The notes under the pieces were generated by a model. It was not told the DNA's origin and ran no database searches. It was given only the letters and a program-made list of their open reading frames with translations. This document shows, in pieces, positions 26,420 to 37,799 of a stretch of DNA of 64,000 bases (its first letter is position 1; each line of letters begins with the position of its first letter). The position numbers and the translations under genes were made by a program. The stretch is from Haemonchus contortus (lineage: Eukaryota > Nematoda > Chromadorea > Rhabditida > Trichostrongylidae): contig LS997563.1 of assembly GCA_000469685.2 (NCBI GenBank), positions 33,138,468-33,202,467 of the forward strand, in the 5' to 3' direction.

Positions 26420-27210
26420 CTCTATCCATAAAGTGTATGCGTCTGTCTGTCTGCCTGTCTGTTGGTCTGCCTCTCTGTATGTCTGTCTGTCTTTCTGGCT
26501 GGCTGTCTATTTGTTTGTACGGAAACTCATAACTCCTGCCCCCGTGGACCTATAACGTTTAAATTTGGTAATTTGGTAGTTTATGGTAGGTAGGAGGACC
26601 AGACTCCGCCCGCAGTGGGCGGGGTTTGCGCGAAATAAATGTCTGGGCGAAATACCGTAAATCCTGATCCCGCGGGCTTGGAGAGGAAAATCGATATGAG
26701 CAGAGGGGGCAGGTTGTGGACACTGACGATGGAGGAGGCCTTGAAGAACAAGTCAATCACCAACTGCATCTTATCATTATTTATTTATTATTTATTATTT
26801 AATTTATTTATTACTATTATTATTATTTTTTATTATTATTTATTATTTATTTGTTTGTTATTTACGATTTAGCTTTGATTCTTTGATATGTTTCATTCAA
26901 CAAGAAGGGTAAGTGCACTGATAGGAACCGATTATGAAATTTAATTCACTTCTTGCCTACCCAGCGAGGTTTGCGATTCAATAAAGGCTTACGGTTTCTC
27001 TCTGTTTCGATATCATTCATGGCAAAAATCATCCGACCGCTAATAATCTTGGATTCTCATTTGATGGTGAATCCGTAGAGAAAAGGAGCTACATTCGTAA
27101 ACACATTTGGTAATAGTACTGTTATGGCTTGACAACATTTGTGAGTACCATTCAAGGCTTTGAATGCTCACCAGTTAAATATTGAATGGGTCATTATTTT
27201 CACCATCAAA
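26420..27210 (+). repeat. 145-bp-unit repeat family, copy C
   Basis: Contains a CTGT-rich tract (26440-26515), one or two degenerate tandem units, and cgcgaaataaatgtctggg. The right half follows (gatatgtttcattcaac, catccgaccgctaataatc), matching copy A middle part. A TTTA-rich tract occupies about 26775-26865. Homology to inverted copy D continues through gacaacatttgtgagtacc (about 27131-27149). Confidence 0.7.
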
Positions 27211-28560
27211 AGCGTCAGATCGAGACAGACAGATTCTAATCGAAGGCATTGGCATCAACACATTTTGAATATCATTTGCATGCCCTATTATTCCTCTATC
27301 GAACTTCGTGTTCCGAAAATTACCATTCGTCTCAAAGAAGGAGTGTGCTGTTTGCCGTTTGTCACAACTCTATCATAAGTAGGAGGGAAGCCGGCGGAAA
27401 CAGAAATGAATAGAAAGTCAACCGATACTGTTTATATGGTCCTCTAACAAGTCGTAGGTAAGTGGTAGTGGGCATGTGGTGCACGCATTAGCGTGCGTAG
27501 CCCAACTGGTGTATGAAATTATTACCTTGTAGACCTAATTCCCGCTGGGAGAGGAGAGATAGAGAAGTGGAGGAGATAGAGGTTTTTGGAACCGTAGAGA
27601 AGAGAGAAGCTCAAACAGATTTGCTAGTTCATCTAAATTACGCGTTGTCCACTTACGTAGACGAGAAACAGCTATTCAGGGTTGGTAGCATTCGGATACC
27701 CGATCACGCCACGTCCTTGTAGCGCAAAACAAAGCCAATCCACATGTTATATCATTTTTATGTATTATAATACTATAATTAACATTTGTACCCCTCGTGT
27801 GCAGTGTGAACACAGACTCCATATTTCTCATAAAGTTGTTTATCGGAAGAATTGCTTATTATTATATTAATTTCCGATTCTTATAGCTGCTTGGTGTGAG
27901 ACGGACTATGCTCTGCAAGAAGACTTCAAACTTTTCGTAGTATGTCGTCTAGAATGTGCTCAAAAACGGTGAACGCTGAAGAAGTTAGGGAGATCCAAAA
28001 AGCTGCACAACTAGTGAAACATCACATGTCAGAGTGCATAATGTCATAATTTTGTCATGGATACTATTTACTCTACATGTCCATCGACAGAGAGGTTTCG
28101 CCAAGTTTACTGTCCTGAGAGTTTTTCATAAATCTGTTGAGTGCTTCAGAGCTCATAGAACGTTTGTAAAACAGTTTTATGTATTATATTCGTAAATTTT
28201 TGTAACCTTGTTCGACAGGATCACTCTCGCATCCATACGAGTTCGGTTGTTTGCGATTCCAGAACATTTCCTCATTGTTTCAGCTTATGAACCGTTTCTT
28301 GATAACATCGGAACTCCAAGTGTTTCTGATCTTTTCGGACCTTCATTTTTCTGATGGTATTTGTAATAAATCAAAGTAAAGCCGTATGTCTAGAACATTA
28401 TCTTGACCTGACCGCTGACTCCCTCTATGTGAATTGTTTTCATTTCAACTTACAGTATGCCACCCTTTTGAAGCATACCTACTATCATACATTATCCGTT
28501 TCTGCAATAAATTTTTACTTGAACTACTGGACCTCTGATTGAGCAAGATGTCGTAGTTTA
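27211..28560. other. No gene recognised
   Basis: No supported coding region or recognisable repeat is seen. Frames are short and lack family motifs. A perfect 20-bp palindrome lies just beyond at 28563-28582. Confidence 0.45.
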
Positions 28561-28562
28561 TT

Positions 28563-28582
28563 GGCCCACGAATTCGTGGGCC
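28563..28582. repeat. Perfect 20-bp palindrome
   Basis: ggcccacgaattcgtgggcc reads the same on both strands with no loop. It stands alone in the sequence around it, and no function is assigned. Confidence 0.9.
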
Positions 28583-28989
28583 CAGAAGTGGCTCCTAGCA
28601 AAACTCACTACAAAATCAACAGAAACATTATTTCCATTAATTCGTGCACGAGATGGACATGGCTCCGTGCAGCCATCGCTGAGGATCGATCTCTCCATCA
28701 CGTTTACTGCTAACTTTTTGGAACCGTAGACATCAATTCAAGCCCGTACCGTAATCTTCTGACGATGTCCGTTCCTTCAAGGGGTGCAACTGGAAGCTGC
28801 CTACTTGTGGGCTGAGTTGACCACGGACATTCGAATGAAGGCGACAGGCCCCTGAGACAGGCTGGTCTTTGAACACCTCCTTAGCATCAGAAATGTCAAT
28901 GTCTTTTGAGAATTTCGATGTAGAGCCGACACGCAGGCCCGGTGAGTGTGAAAAGTATACGAGGGTCTCCGGTGCAAGAAGCGTCGGGG

Positions 28990-31729
28990 GGCAACTAAGC
29001 TAATCCGATAGCCATGCAACGTATGGAAGACCCGCGTTGCAATGGCAAATGTTGGCACGTTAACGGGACACTTGCACGAGTTAGGAGAACCTCTAGGGCG
29101 TCGACTATTTGACTTTGTGCCGTGCAGGAAACTAGGTGGTCCTTTTGCAAGCCAAAGGGACATTGGCCTCGGTTTCAAAGCTGTACTTTGTGGTGGCCCC
29201 AGAACCAGCAGCGGCGTCGGGATGATAGTCTATCCGTGACTCGACAGTAAGCGTGGAACGCTTTGATGATCGCCTAATGAAGATCGTGTTAGTAATCGAG
29301 CGCCAAAACCACCATCTGAACTACCGTTACAAGAGGCAATAGTTGTCGCGGGTGACCTCAACGGTCATGTGGGCGCTACGAAAGACGGTAGTAGCTGCCA
29401 TGGGGGTTTGTATATTGGTCACTTAATACTGATGGCGAGCGAATTCTCGAGTATGTGGACTCGCACAATCTCACTCTTGTAAACCTGAGATTTAGCAAAC
29501 GTGACTCTCATCTCAACTCGTTCTATAGCGGTGAGAACAGAACACAAATTGATTTTGTTCTGTCAGTCACCGCAATCAGGGGCTCGTAATGGACGCGATG
29601 GTCGTAACACAACGCCGACCACTGATTGGTACTTTAAATATGACCTCGCCGAAACCGAAATTAGCAGAAAGGTGTGGGCCATAGAGAATCAAGTGGTGGC
29701 GTCTGAAGGAGAAAGGAGCGGCCGTCGTTTCCAACGTCCTATTATCGGCGGTAAGTCGATGAAACTTGGGAGGGAGCTGCGGAATCGATAACCCGGGTTG
29801 CGCGGTCGAAGCTTGGCATGTCGAAGAATGGACGGCGAAAGCTCGGTAAGCAAACATGGCTGTGGACGGACCACGTTAGGGGATGAATTCCGTGAGAAGA
29901 AAAAGCAGTACCACACACTTCTTATCGAAAAGACGGATGACAGCTGGCAACGCTATCAGATAGCGAAGAAAGAGGCGAAGAAGGTCGTTGCCTTTGAGAA
30001 GGCAGCTCTTTATGCCGATCTTAATAAGAAACTCGAATCTCACGATAGTGAGCGGTATGTTTACCAACTCGGAAAGATCCGCAACCGCCATACTGAGGAT
30101 ATAGAAAAGTTCTTCGGCATGAATGACGAGAACGGTCACCTCTTGACCGAGATCGGCATAAATGAGGAGAGCGCCCACTCTTGACGGACTGCAGGCAAAC
30201 ACTGAAACGATGGCGAGTGTACTTCGCAAACATCCCAACAGTTAGATTCGCTCATCCCGCCATCTCCTGCGCTCCGCCAGCACACGGTTCCGTCCAGTAG
30301 ATTTTCGTGAATGAGACCGTTACGACTTTGAAGAAGATGAAATCAGGCAAAGCAATTGGTCCTGACGACTTAGGGCGGACTTGTGGAAATCGAAAGGATT
30401 GTATCCTGCAAGATGGTTGATGGATTTTTTCAACCATGTCACTGAAGACAAAAAGGTGCCTGAGAGCTGGCAACAGAGCACGACGGTTTCTGTCTGGAAG
30501 AAGAAGGGCAGTCCTGGTTACTGCATCTGCTACCGTCCAACTAGCTTGCTCTCGCACAGCATGAAAATCTTTGAGCGAATTGTAGACAGCCGCATTCGTG
30601 ATATCGTTGAGCTAACCACCAACCAGTGTGGTTTCTTGGCTGGTTGTAGCACCATCGATGCCATTCACGCCACTCCCCTTCTTCTAGGAAAGCATCGCGG
30701 GAAACGAAGACCGGTACATCTTGCCTTTCTGGAATTGGAGAAGGCTTCCGATCGCGTTCCGCGTGACATTACATGGTATGCCTTACGACAGCGTGGCTTT
30801 CCTGAAGAGTTCATCGAGTGGGTACGTATCCTTTACTCTAGTCCTAGGAGCCGAGTGCAAACGGGAGCGTGCATATCGTAGAATTTTTCATCTCCCTTGG
30901 AGCACACCAAGGCTCTGCATAATCCCCACTATTATTTCTTGTCGTCATGGATACCATCACAAGAGGCCTCCATAACCCGGCGGCATAGACTCCTTACGGG
31001 AGCAAGCCTAGTTTGACCGCCGTCTGGTTATGTTGGGGCTTGGGTTCAACGCCAAAAAGACTGAGTACTTGACCACCGATCCGAGCGAAACAGACTCTAT
31101 CAAGATCAATGGTGCTGAGTTCACACGGACACGGATTCAAGTACCTTAGATCGGCAATTGCGTTCGACGGCAGCCTGGTTTTTGAAACGAATTCTCGCGT
31201 GAATGCAGCGTTGTTGAAGCGGCGCTCGATGACTGGTGTACTCTGCGATAAGAACATGCCTGAGCGTTTCAAATCTAAGACCTACAGAACCGTCATCCGG
31301 CCGGTCGCAATGTACGGCGCTTAGTGCTGGCCTGCAACCAAAGAAGTTTAAGCCCGTCTCAAAGTGATGGAGACCAAAAGCTGGACAGCCGGAGAAACAC
31401 GCTTAGACCGTATAAGTAATGATGACATCAGGGAGCGATCCGGTGTAGCGCCCATTGTCGACAAAGTGCACGAAGCCCGTCTACAATGGTATGGTCATTT
31501 TCTTCGCGCAAAGAACGGCAGTGTCCGTAAGATCGGTCTTAATGTGTCCGGAAGGCCCATAGGGACGTCCAAAGCAGCGGTGGCTCGACAGGTTGCGCGA
31601 AGTCCTCAAAGCGGTCAACATCCAGCACCAGCACATGAATGCTGTAACATAAGGCAAATCCGGATGGGATTGCGATCAGTGCCGTTACTTTCCGAGCATT
31701 CCTTCTCGATGCACTTCGTCGTTGTATAG
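28990..31729 (+). pseudogene. Decayed RTE-like LINE 3 (endonuclease and RT)
   Basis: The endonuclease start is seen as NVGTLTGHLHEL (about 29047) and RDIGLGFKAVLCGGPRTSSGVG (about 29159-29224). It continues with VVAGDLNGHVGATKDGS (about 29345-29395) and NLRFSKRDSHLNSFYSG-like remnants (about 29480-29530). RT pieces include KVPESWQQSTTVSVWKKKGS, CYRPTSLLSHSMKIFERIVDSRI, NQCGFLAGCSTIDAIHA, HLAFLELEKASDRVPRD (usually AFDRVP) and LGAHQGSA-type residues. The catalytic YADD region is lost near 30985-31030. The C-terminal TRLDRISNDDIRERSGVAPI and RLQWYGHFLRA are present (31393-31510). Many stops and frameshifts make it older than LINE 1. The 5' and 3' limits are approximate. Confidence 0.82.
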
Positions 31730-32520
31730 AGCAGAGTCAAATCGATAGCAAGCAACTTTTTATGGGTTTGTTGGGGGCTTGTTCGAAAGTTTGTTCTGTT
31801 ATATTTATCACTCGTGCGACTGTGCACAGTTCATGATGTGATGCTTTCTAATATATTTGAGAAGATTTCGTCTTCGACAATTTTCTAATGACATCCTCTC
31901 ATGTTCGGAGGATATTTCGTTTGATTGCAAGTACGAGATGACAAGGTGACATGGATAAACGAGCCTGAACGTCAGTTAGTGGTCAAAGGAGTTTTTCTCC
32001 GAAAAGGTTTCGAAGTCGCCTTTCCTCCGTAATATGGCTCCGAAAAACCAAGTGTGCACCACCAGTCACTGATGACGAAGTCGCCGACGCCAGCATGTAA
32101 TACATGTGATCGGTCTTAATGAAGCAATCACTGTGTTTTAACGAGTTTCGTTGCACTGATAGTACATATTATCAGTACATCGACTTCTGCGGCGTAATTT
32201 TCGGAAAGCCAGGTGGTTGCTAATATCTGATTACGCCGTGTATTCGTGTTTTCCAAAAACCCCGATCTGGTTGCATTCCCGTAGCATTCTTTGTGCATTC
32301 TGAGAAGGTCAAGATTTCGAAGCAGGGTCATTTACGTCTTAACGCTTTGTTTCTTGGACTTCGCGGTTCTCCGTCTAGATAATGGAATACAAAATTCAAC
32401 GCGGACGGAACTTTGGCATGGTCCAGCGCAAACTTGACTTGGATGACGTCGCCGTTTGTAACAACAACGACGTCTCGATAGGAAGATGTAATCTGTCATT
32501 ATGGAACTGACTACTGATGA
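31730..32520. other. No gene recognised
   Basis: Sequence between the LINE 3 relic and the composite Penelope insertion. No motif, RNA or repeat could be supported. Confidence 0.45.
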
Positions 32521-32915
32521 CATCCAAGTTGTTTCCAAGTTCGGCCTTCTTGAAACCTAATCATCTCATATAATATTTCAGAATGCTTTGCCGTACAGGT
32601 TTGTTATGATGAAACCGTTCATTAGGCCGACGTTTCGACTAACTCGTCGTCTTCAAGGACCTGAAAGTAGATCGCAATTCTTGGTCTGTGGCTTACCTGT
32701 CCAAGCGCCCAAACGCACTAGGTCAGTTCCAACTACTCCCAGAAACTCAAACACCGAAACAACCCTGCCAAGAAACCAACCTTCTGCAGTTCCACCAGCG
32801 TTGTCTTCCCACTCTGATTCGTGAACAACAAGGGAACAATGAGATACCATTGACAGTTGTGAGATAAGAATCGCTCGGTGATCTCAAAGCCCACGAAAAC
32901 ATATAAATAACATAA

Positions 32916-33155
32916 ATATATATTGGTGAAACGGGAAGGATGCTGGGCATACGCGTTAAAGAACATCTAGCGGAAGCGAGGAAGCCTACTAACGCCATTT
33001 GGCAAGCATCGGTTAGAAGAGCATCACGGCGAAGATTTTGATAGTGCAGAAGCGTTCCACATCCACGAGAGAAATCCTGAGCTGAACAACCGAAATGAGT
33101 GCATTGCCATAACGAGTGAACTTCTGCCATTCATTCCCTCTTGTCGGCTTTGAGA
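32916..33155 (+). pseudogene. GIY-YIG endonuclease remnant of a Penelope-like element
   Basis: Starts mid-domain with IYIGETGRMLGIRVKEHLAE and, after indels, resumes with AFHIHERNPELNNRNECIAI and ends at the same LPFIPSCRL-stop position as the ORF at 19494-20981. About 50 residues between the two parts are shortened or shifted, so it is non-functional. Confidence 0.8.
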
Positions 33156-33319
33156 TCACCGCGCAATTTTCATCTCACAACCGTCAATGGTATCTCATTG
33201 TTCCCTTTTTGCTCACGAATTAGCGTGGGAAGACAACGCTGGTGGAACCGCAGAAGGTTGGTTTCTTGGCAGGGATGTTTCGGTGTTTGAGTTTCTGGAA
33301 GTAGTTAAAACTGGCCTAG

Positions 33320-34450
33320 GAGGTAAGCAAACCAGACGACCTTGTCCGCGTGCAAAGTGTATTCACACTACTTGCGCCGCACGCGCGCTACCGAATATTT
33401 GGTCAACATTTTTCAGCCACGCGGCCATGCCAAGCACCCGCACGAAGTTGTAAGGATCTCAAAGTGCATGACGTACTTCGAAGGACGCTCGGAATTCCAA
33501 GTCGTTTAGTTCCACTGAGGAACCAGTTTAAACCAGTATGTCATGTCGTACAAAACGAGGAATTAGATTAGCTCGCCCTGAGATCGAACCAAAAAGTTCC
33601 TGTGCAGTTCGGGAGCTTCAAAGCGGCGTCTCTCGTTATTGCGCTAAACGTAGATTTGGCGCATTATCTTAGTTTAAACATAAAATTAGAAATTTTCTAC
33701 ACCATCTCCACCATTCACTAACCCCTGCTCCCACCGTCTTCTCGGTCGTAAACCATTAGATTCCTTCATTTCGACCTTAAATACGCACCCATCCACAAAA
33801 TCACTAATACGACTCCCAGAATGTTCATTTGCATCGGGCTTTTATAACAGATTGTTCCCACACAAACTAGTATAATATTGTACTCGTTTCATTTTTTTTT
33901 TCGATAAAAATTTAGTTTTCCGCGCAGTTAAAGTTTGCGAGGTTGAATCATTCCCTCAAGTAGTCAGTAGAAAAACAAAGACATCATCAACACAAATAGA
34001 TTGAGCTCCACGCTTCACGATGGACTGGTTTCTCATCTACAGAGCTGCTTTTGTGAAGCGTTATGAGACATTCATGGATTCAGCTGCCTTTCCAAGAGCA
34101 GATTCCTGTCGATCATTGCACTGCATGACTTTCCCGTTGCAGGCGAAGTCGGAAACGGAAATGATATCCCCAGCTGCAGTAGCTAGAAACCACCCCGAAC
34201 ACTATTCATCCACGATAACTACCCTACAAACTGGTATGGAGATGCCCGGCTGACGACGACTGGTGAGACGAGAGGCCGGCTAAGGCGGGTCCCGAGTGGA
34301 GATGGAGGCGAGCGTGTTGCGCGGCGTGCGTTCGATGCCCGCCATCACTACGCTACTACGAAAAAGGCATCGGATACGGTAGCGCGCGAGCGCCGCAAAT
34401 GGTGTGAATACACTCTGCACGCGGACAAGGTCGTCTGGTGTGCTTACCTC
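33320..34450. mobile_element. Long-TIR DNA transposon with 9-bp target duplication (MULE-like)
   Basis: The target ctggcctag flanks the element at 33311-33319 and 34451-34459. The PLE 3' UTR rejoins seamlessly across it, as shown by uninterrupted relatives at 21130-21165 and, inverted, at 32690-32740. Terminal inverted repeats start gaggtaagca-accagacgac and remain about 90% alike for at least 75 bp (33320-33395 against 34450-34375). The interior (33400-34370) has no credible transposase, so the element is non-autonomous. A 9-bp duplication with long TIRs suggests the Mutator-like superfamily; this is inference. Confidence 0.8.
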
Positions 34451-34616
34451 CTGGCCTAGTGCGTTTGGGCGCTGGTCAGTTAAGCCACAGACCAAGAGCT
34501 CCGAACTACTTTCAGGTCCTTGAAGACGACGGGGTAGTCGAGACGTCGGCCTAATAAACGGTTCCATCATAACAAACCTGTACGGCAAAGCATTCTGAAA
34601 TATTACATCCAAGTTG

Positions 34617-35220
34617 ATTCCTGACGAAAGGATTTTTGAAGCACGACTCACAAGGAGTGTGTGGGTCTATACTACAAATCCCAAACAGCCACACATGCAT
34701 GCATGGGTAGGGCTAAGAGAGGCAGCTAGGGCGAATCGAACAACACATTAGAACAGTACTATTGGGTCGGAATTGACCGGTACTCGCCAGGGTACGCGGA
34801 GAAACCGCGAATCAAAGCAAGTAAGGAAAAACGAAAAAATCGCTCAGCCAAAGGACGCTGCAATTCAACATTTGAGTTATGTAGGTATGTTCTCCTGTGG
34901 CCAATCGCTTAAGTTTTGCTTTCTGTGACTCTCTAAATTAATCTCAGGTTCCATTTCGTTACCCGTCGCTCTTGAAGATTCAATCAGGTCTCAATAAATA
35001 ATTTGCTTGGCTTATGATGCGCTCTCAGAGCTGTGATTGGTCATTGTGACCTAATATTATACAACCAACACAATCGCTTCATGTAGTAAATCAACTGAAC
35101 TGATACACAAGTTGTGCCCATCAACTCAACAGTGACCACCGCATTACCTCGACCCTCCTAAGAATTTTACAGTTTTTGGTTGTTTTTATCAACACGGGAA
35201 AGGATTCAATAACAACTGCG
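34617..35220. other. No gene recognised
   Basis: Unassigned sequence to the right of the composite Penelope insertion. It ends where homology to the PAN-gene upstream block begins (tatgtcaagacaac, about 35231). Confidence 0.45.
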
Positions 35221-35306
35221 GATACAACTTATATGTCAAGACAACCATGATATTGATTTCATCCAGAAATGAATGCTTTTCTGCTGAGCGCTGTCAGAGC
35301 CTTGTA

Positions 35307-36571
35307 CAGGGTGTCCCAAAATTATTTGCTCCGATTTATAGCAATATATTTGAAACTACTCAACTGCGAAAGACGACGGAATTTCTATACACGCTAGCTA
35401 ACACTATGTGCTACAACATGCTAAAGTCGCATTTCAAAATATCCCCCTTGAGCGCGAGTAGAAGTCAAAGTTTGCTTTCGACTTGATCGCATGTGGCACG
35501 CAGGTATCCTTCTCCATTCCTTCCCAGCCGTCCTCCAGCTTTTGCATTCTAGGACTCCAAACTGGGACTACAAACTCGTCAGGTCCTCTTCTAATCAGGG
35601 ACCATTCGTGGGATTCAAGTGAGTCAAGTTCTGGAAAATAGGATGACCATTCCTCTTCACCAATGAAGTCGGGCGGCTGTTGTTGGCACCACTCGCGAGC
35701 AAGTTTGGCTCTGTGGGCTGGAGTAGCGTTCTGCTGGAAGGACTACGAGATGTTTTAAAAAACGTAGTCGGATCAATGTTTTATTTACTTCCATTAGTAC
35801 GCCGTTTGAGTACAGGTCTTGGTCGATTTTAACGCCTGCACCGAAGAAACCACGAGCGGCTTACCCTCGCCAGTGATTTCCTCGAAAAACATCATTTTAC
35901 TGTTCTGATAGCAACCTTTTTGTGAGATACTACACGCTGGATATTTCTTTCCGGAACGCGAACGATTTAGTTGTCGACTGATGGTTTTATCGTAGAAAAT
36001 TTTTTGGCCAGAGAAAACGACGAAGGGTTGCGTGTCATCACTCAAGTGGGATTGCGACTTTCTGCTTTTTTCGGCCCTGCAGAGTCTGTTGAGATCGGGA
36101 TCGGAGCAAACGATAGGAATGGTAGTGAGGCTTCTGCATGACATTCTTCCATCGCGATAACTCCTGTAAGCCGTGCAAGTTGACTTCCTTTTGTTGGCTC
36201 ACCCAGGATTCCGACCGATTGGCAGACGGACCATTTTAATAGTCCTATCTTCAGAAACACTCTACCTTTCTATCTTTCCTGGTTTGTCTCTAATTCAATC
36301 TTTTTTTTATATCGTTTAACCTAGCCTCCTATACGGTTATAACAAAAATCCCAAGGGATTTCATAATGCCCTTCCACTTATCGCGCTTCAATGATTGCAA
36401 GTGGCATTGAATGAGCCTCCTCCATCTTAAAGATGATGGGAGTTCCACGTCAGCAACCGTGCATATTGCTAGGAAACCTTCTTATGCAACTAATTAATAA
36501 CAGGTAATGTGAATTTGATAGATTATTTCTACCTCAAATAACTTTGGCGCAAATAATTTTGGGACACCCTG
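35307..36571 (-). mobile_element. maT-like mariner relic
   Basis: Perfect 22-bp terminal inverted repeats start cagggtgtcccaaaatt (35307-35328 against 36550-36571) and are flanked by TA on both sides (35305-35306 and 36572-36573). The size of 1265 bp is normal for a mariner. The related block at 62955-62975 has no insertion at this point. Confidence 0.88.
35445..36260 (-). pseudogene. DD37D-type transposase relic
   Basis: Minus-strand fragments in order: IGLLKWSVCQSVGILGEPTK (probable helix-turn-helix), VVFSGQKIF where VFSDEK is expected, FQQNATPAHRAKLAREWC where QQD is expected, WSSYFPELDSLE, and a RAQGGYFE terminus like the RAKGGYFQ end of the transposase at 53722-54765. The second and third acidic positions are 37 residues apart, as in maT elements, but read Asn and Glu. 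The first is Gly. Frameshifts and a stop are also present, so it is dead. Confidence 0.75.
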
Positions 36572-36870
36572 TATGATTTCCAATGAGAATTGAGAGATTA
36601 AGCAGTCATATAATTTGACTATCCCCATTGGTCCCCATTGGTCATGCATGTCGATTGCACAAACATTGCTACGGAATCCTCGCATAAATTGGTCTAATCA
36701 CCATTAAATTGGAGAAAAATGTACCATCGCAACTCTATAAACCTCGTTCAATTTGACAGGTCCTGCGGGTTACGCGGCATAGTTTCGAGGTGTACTGTGG
36801 CCGCAGAACCGCCTTCACTCGAAGAGATTGGTCATTAAAGGCGGTCCCTCCCTTCCTCCTCACAACACTA

Positions 36871-36877
36871 TATAAAG
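36871..36877 (+). promoter_or_regulatory. TATA-like box upstream of PAN exon 1, copy a
   Basis: tataaag in a block conserved between copies (ctccc-ccgctccacaac-ctttataaagcaactt in copy b). The distance of about 400 bp to the ATG at 37275 would imply a long leader or an upstream intron. Promoter function is inferred from conservation and sequence only. Confidence 0.4.
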
Positions 36878-37274
36878 CGACTTCATGGGTGTAACAAATC
36901 AGTTTAAGTTTGCGTGACCCCTCACTTTTATCTTTAGCGTTTCCTTTTGATAGGATAATTGAGCGTTTCTCGCAGAGCACAGTTATGTAAGTTTGATCTT
37001 TATAATGATTCCCCTTCGCAAGTTCCAAGGTGAGCCGATGCAATCTCTGAGACGACTAGTCTCTTTATTTATCTTTTATAATGGCCCACTTGAAGTATAC
37101 AGTTATTTAGGAATATGACTGCTCAGTCACAGTTGATTAATTACTCTTTCAGTCTTAGAGCTAGATACTGCTACTTCGCATCGCCTTTCTATTAGAGACC
37201 AAAAGCCCATCATGAACCTCTGCAATAGTGACGATTCCATAGAAATTTAATATGACGACAACAGCTGATATGGT

Positions 37275-37334
37275 ATGAACTTTCTTCCTCAAGACTTTAG
37301 AGCATCATTTGTGTTGCTGCTGACCCTCCCCCAG
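37275..37334 (+). pseudogene. PAN-gene exon 1 copy with altered splice donor
   Basis: Encodes MNFLPQDFRASFVLLLTLPQ, a close relative of the exon 1 of the gene at 40808. The donor that reads cag|gtatga in the other two copies is ccag|agtgac here. No matching exons 2 and 3 were found before the next repeats, so this is probably an orphaned exon. Confidence 0.65.
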
Positions 37335-37454
37335 AGTGACTGCGGCCTTTTTGGCGGTACATAATTATTATGGTACATAATTTTGTGATTTATCGAGAAT
37401 CATACTTTTCAGCTCAGAATGCTGTCATGCCTTAAAAAGTAAATCATGCATGTT

Positions 37455-37592
37455 TTGACTTGATATTTGCTGACTGCTGTTATATCAACGCAGTACGCAT
37501 TTCGAAAGTCTCACAGAGTTGGCGATTTATGAACAAAACTTCAATCTCGGACGGGGCTCGAACCCGTGTGTGCCCGCTCCGGGGCACCCTAT
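37455..37592 (-). mobile_element. tRNA-derived SINE, copy i
   Basis: On the minus strand it has a B-box, cgggttcgagccccgtccga (about 37570-37551), followed by the family phrase gattgaagttttgttcataa and tcgccaactctgtgagac. The same B-box and tail recur at 41370-41466 and 41789-41890. The A-box half is poorly preserved. Confidence 0.65.
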
Positions 37593-37799
37593 CTCAAAAA
37601 ATCTTGAAGGAATTTCTCCCTGTTTCGAAGTTTATGCTCGCTGTTTTACTGAGTGAGAGTATGAAACTGAAACAGAGCTCAAATAGATTATGTCGTCGTA
37701 GCATATCACAAGCTTTTTTTAAGAAAAAAGACGCCATCTTAAACCAAGACATCAAATTCATCCCAAAGACATGTCTCGATAATGGCTTCACTGACTGAC

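Larger units (their letters stand above)
32532..34605 (+). mobile_element. Composite Penelope-like insertion with inverted tail
   Basis: An 11-bp direct repeat, catccaagttg, occurs at 32521-32531 and 34606-34616. Inside, the left part (32532-32890) is the PLE 3' untranslated region in minus orientation. The right part (32916 onward) is the GIY-YIG end plus the 3' untranslated region in plus orientation, interrupted at 33320-34450 by another transposon. One target duplication around both halves indicates a single integration of a molecule with an inverted 3' fragment at its 5' side. Such partial inverted copies are known for Penelope-like elements. Confidence 0.75.
35221..37440 (+). repeat. 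PAN-gene 5' block, copy a
   Basis: Aligns with 62880-64000 (tatgtcaag-caa, ctgctgagcgctgtcagagc against ctcctgagcgctatcaaacc) and, from about 36735, with 39600-41200. It includes a conserved promoter-like stretch and a first exon encoding a signal peptide. A mariner relic (35307-36571) interrupts it. Exons 2 and 3 are not found downstream. Confidence 0.8.

Noticed and set aside
29610..29640. tggtactttaaatat shared between LINE 3 and the end of the repeat at 26000
   Set aside because: About 15 AT-rich bases; likely chance or a target-site preference, not enough to link the elements.
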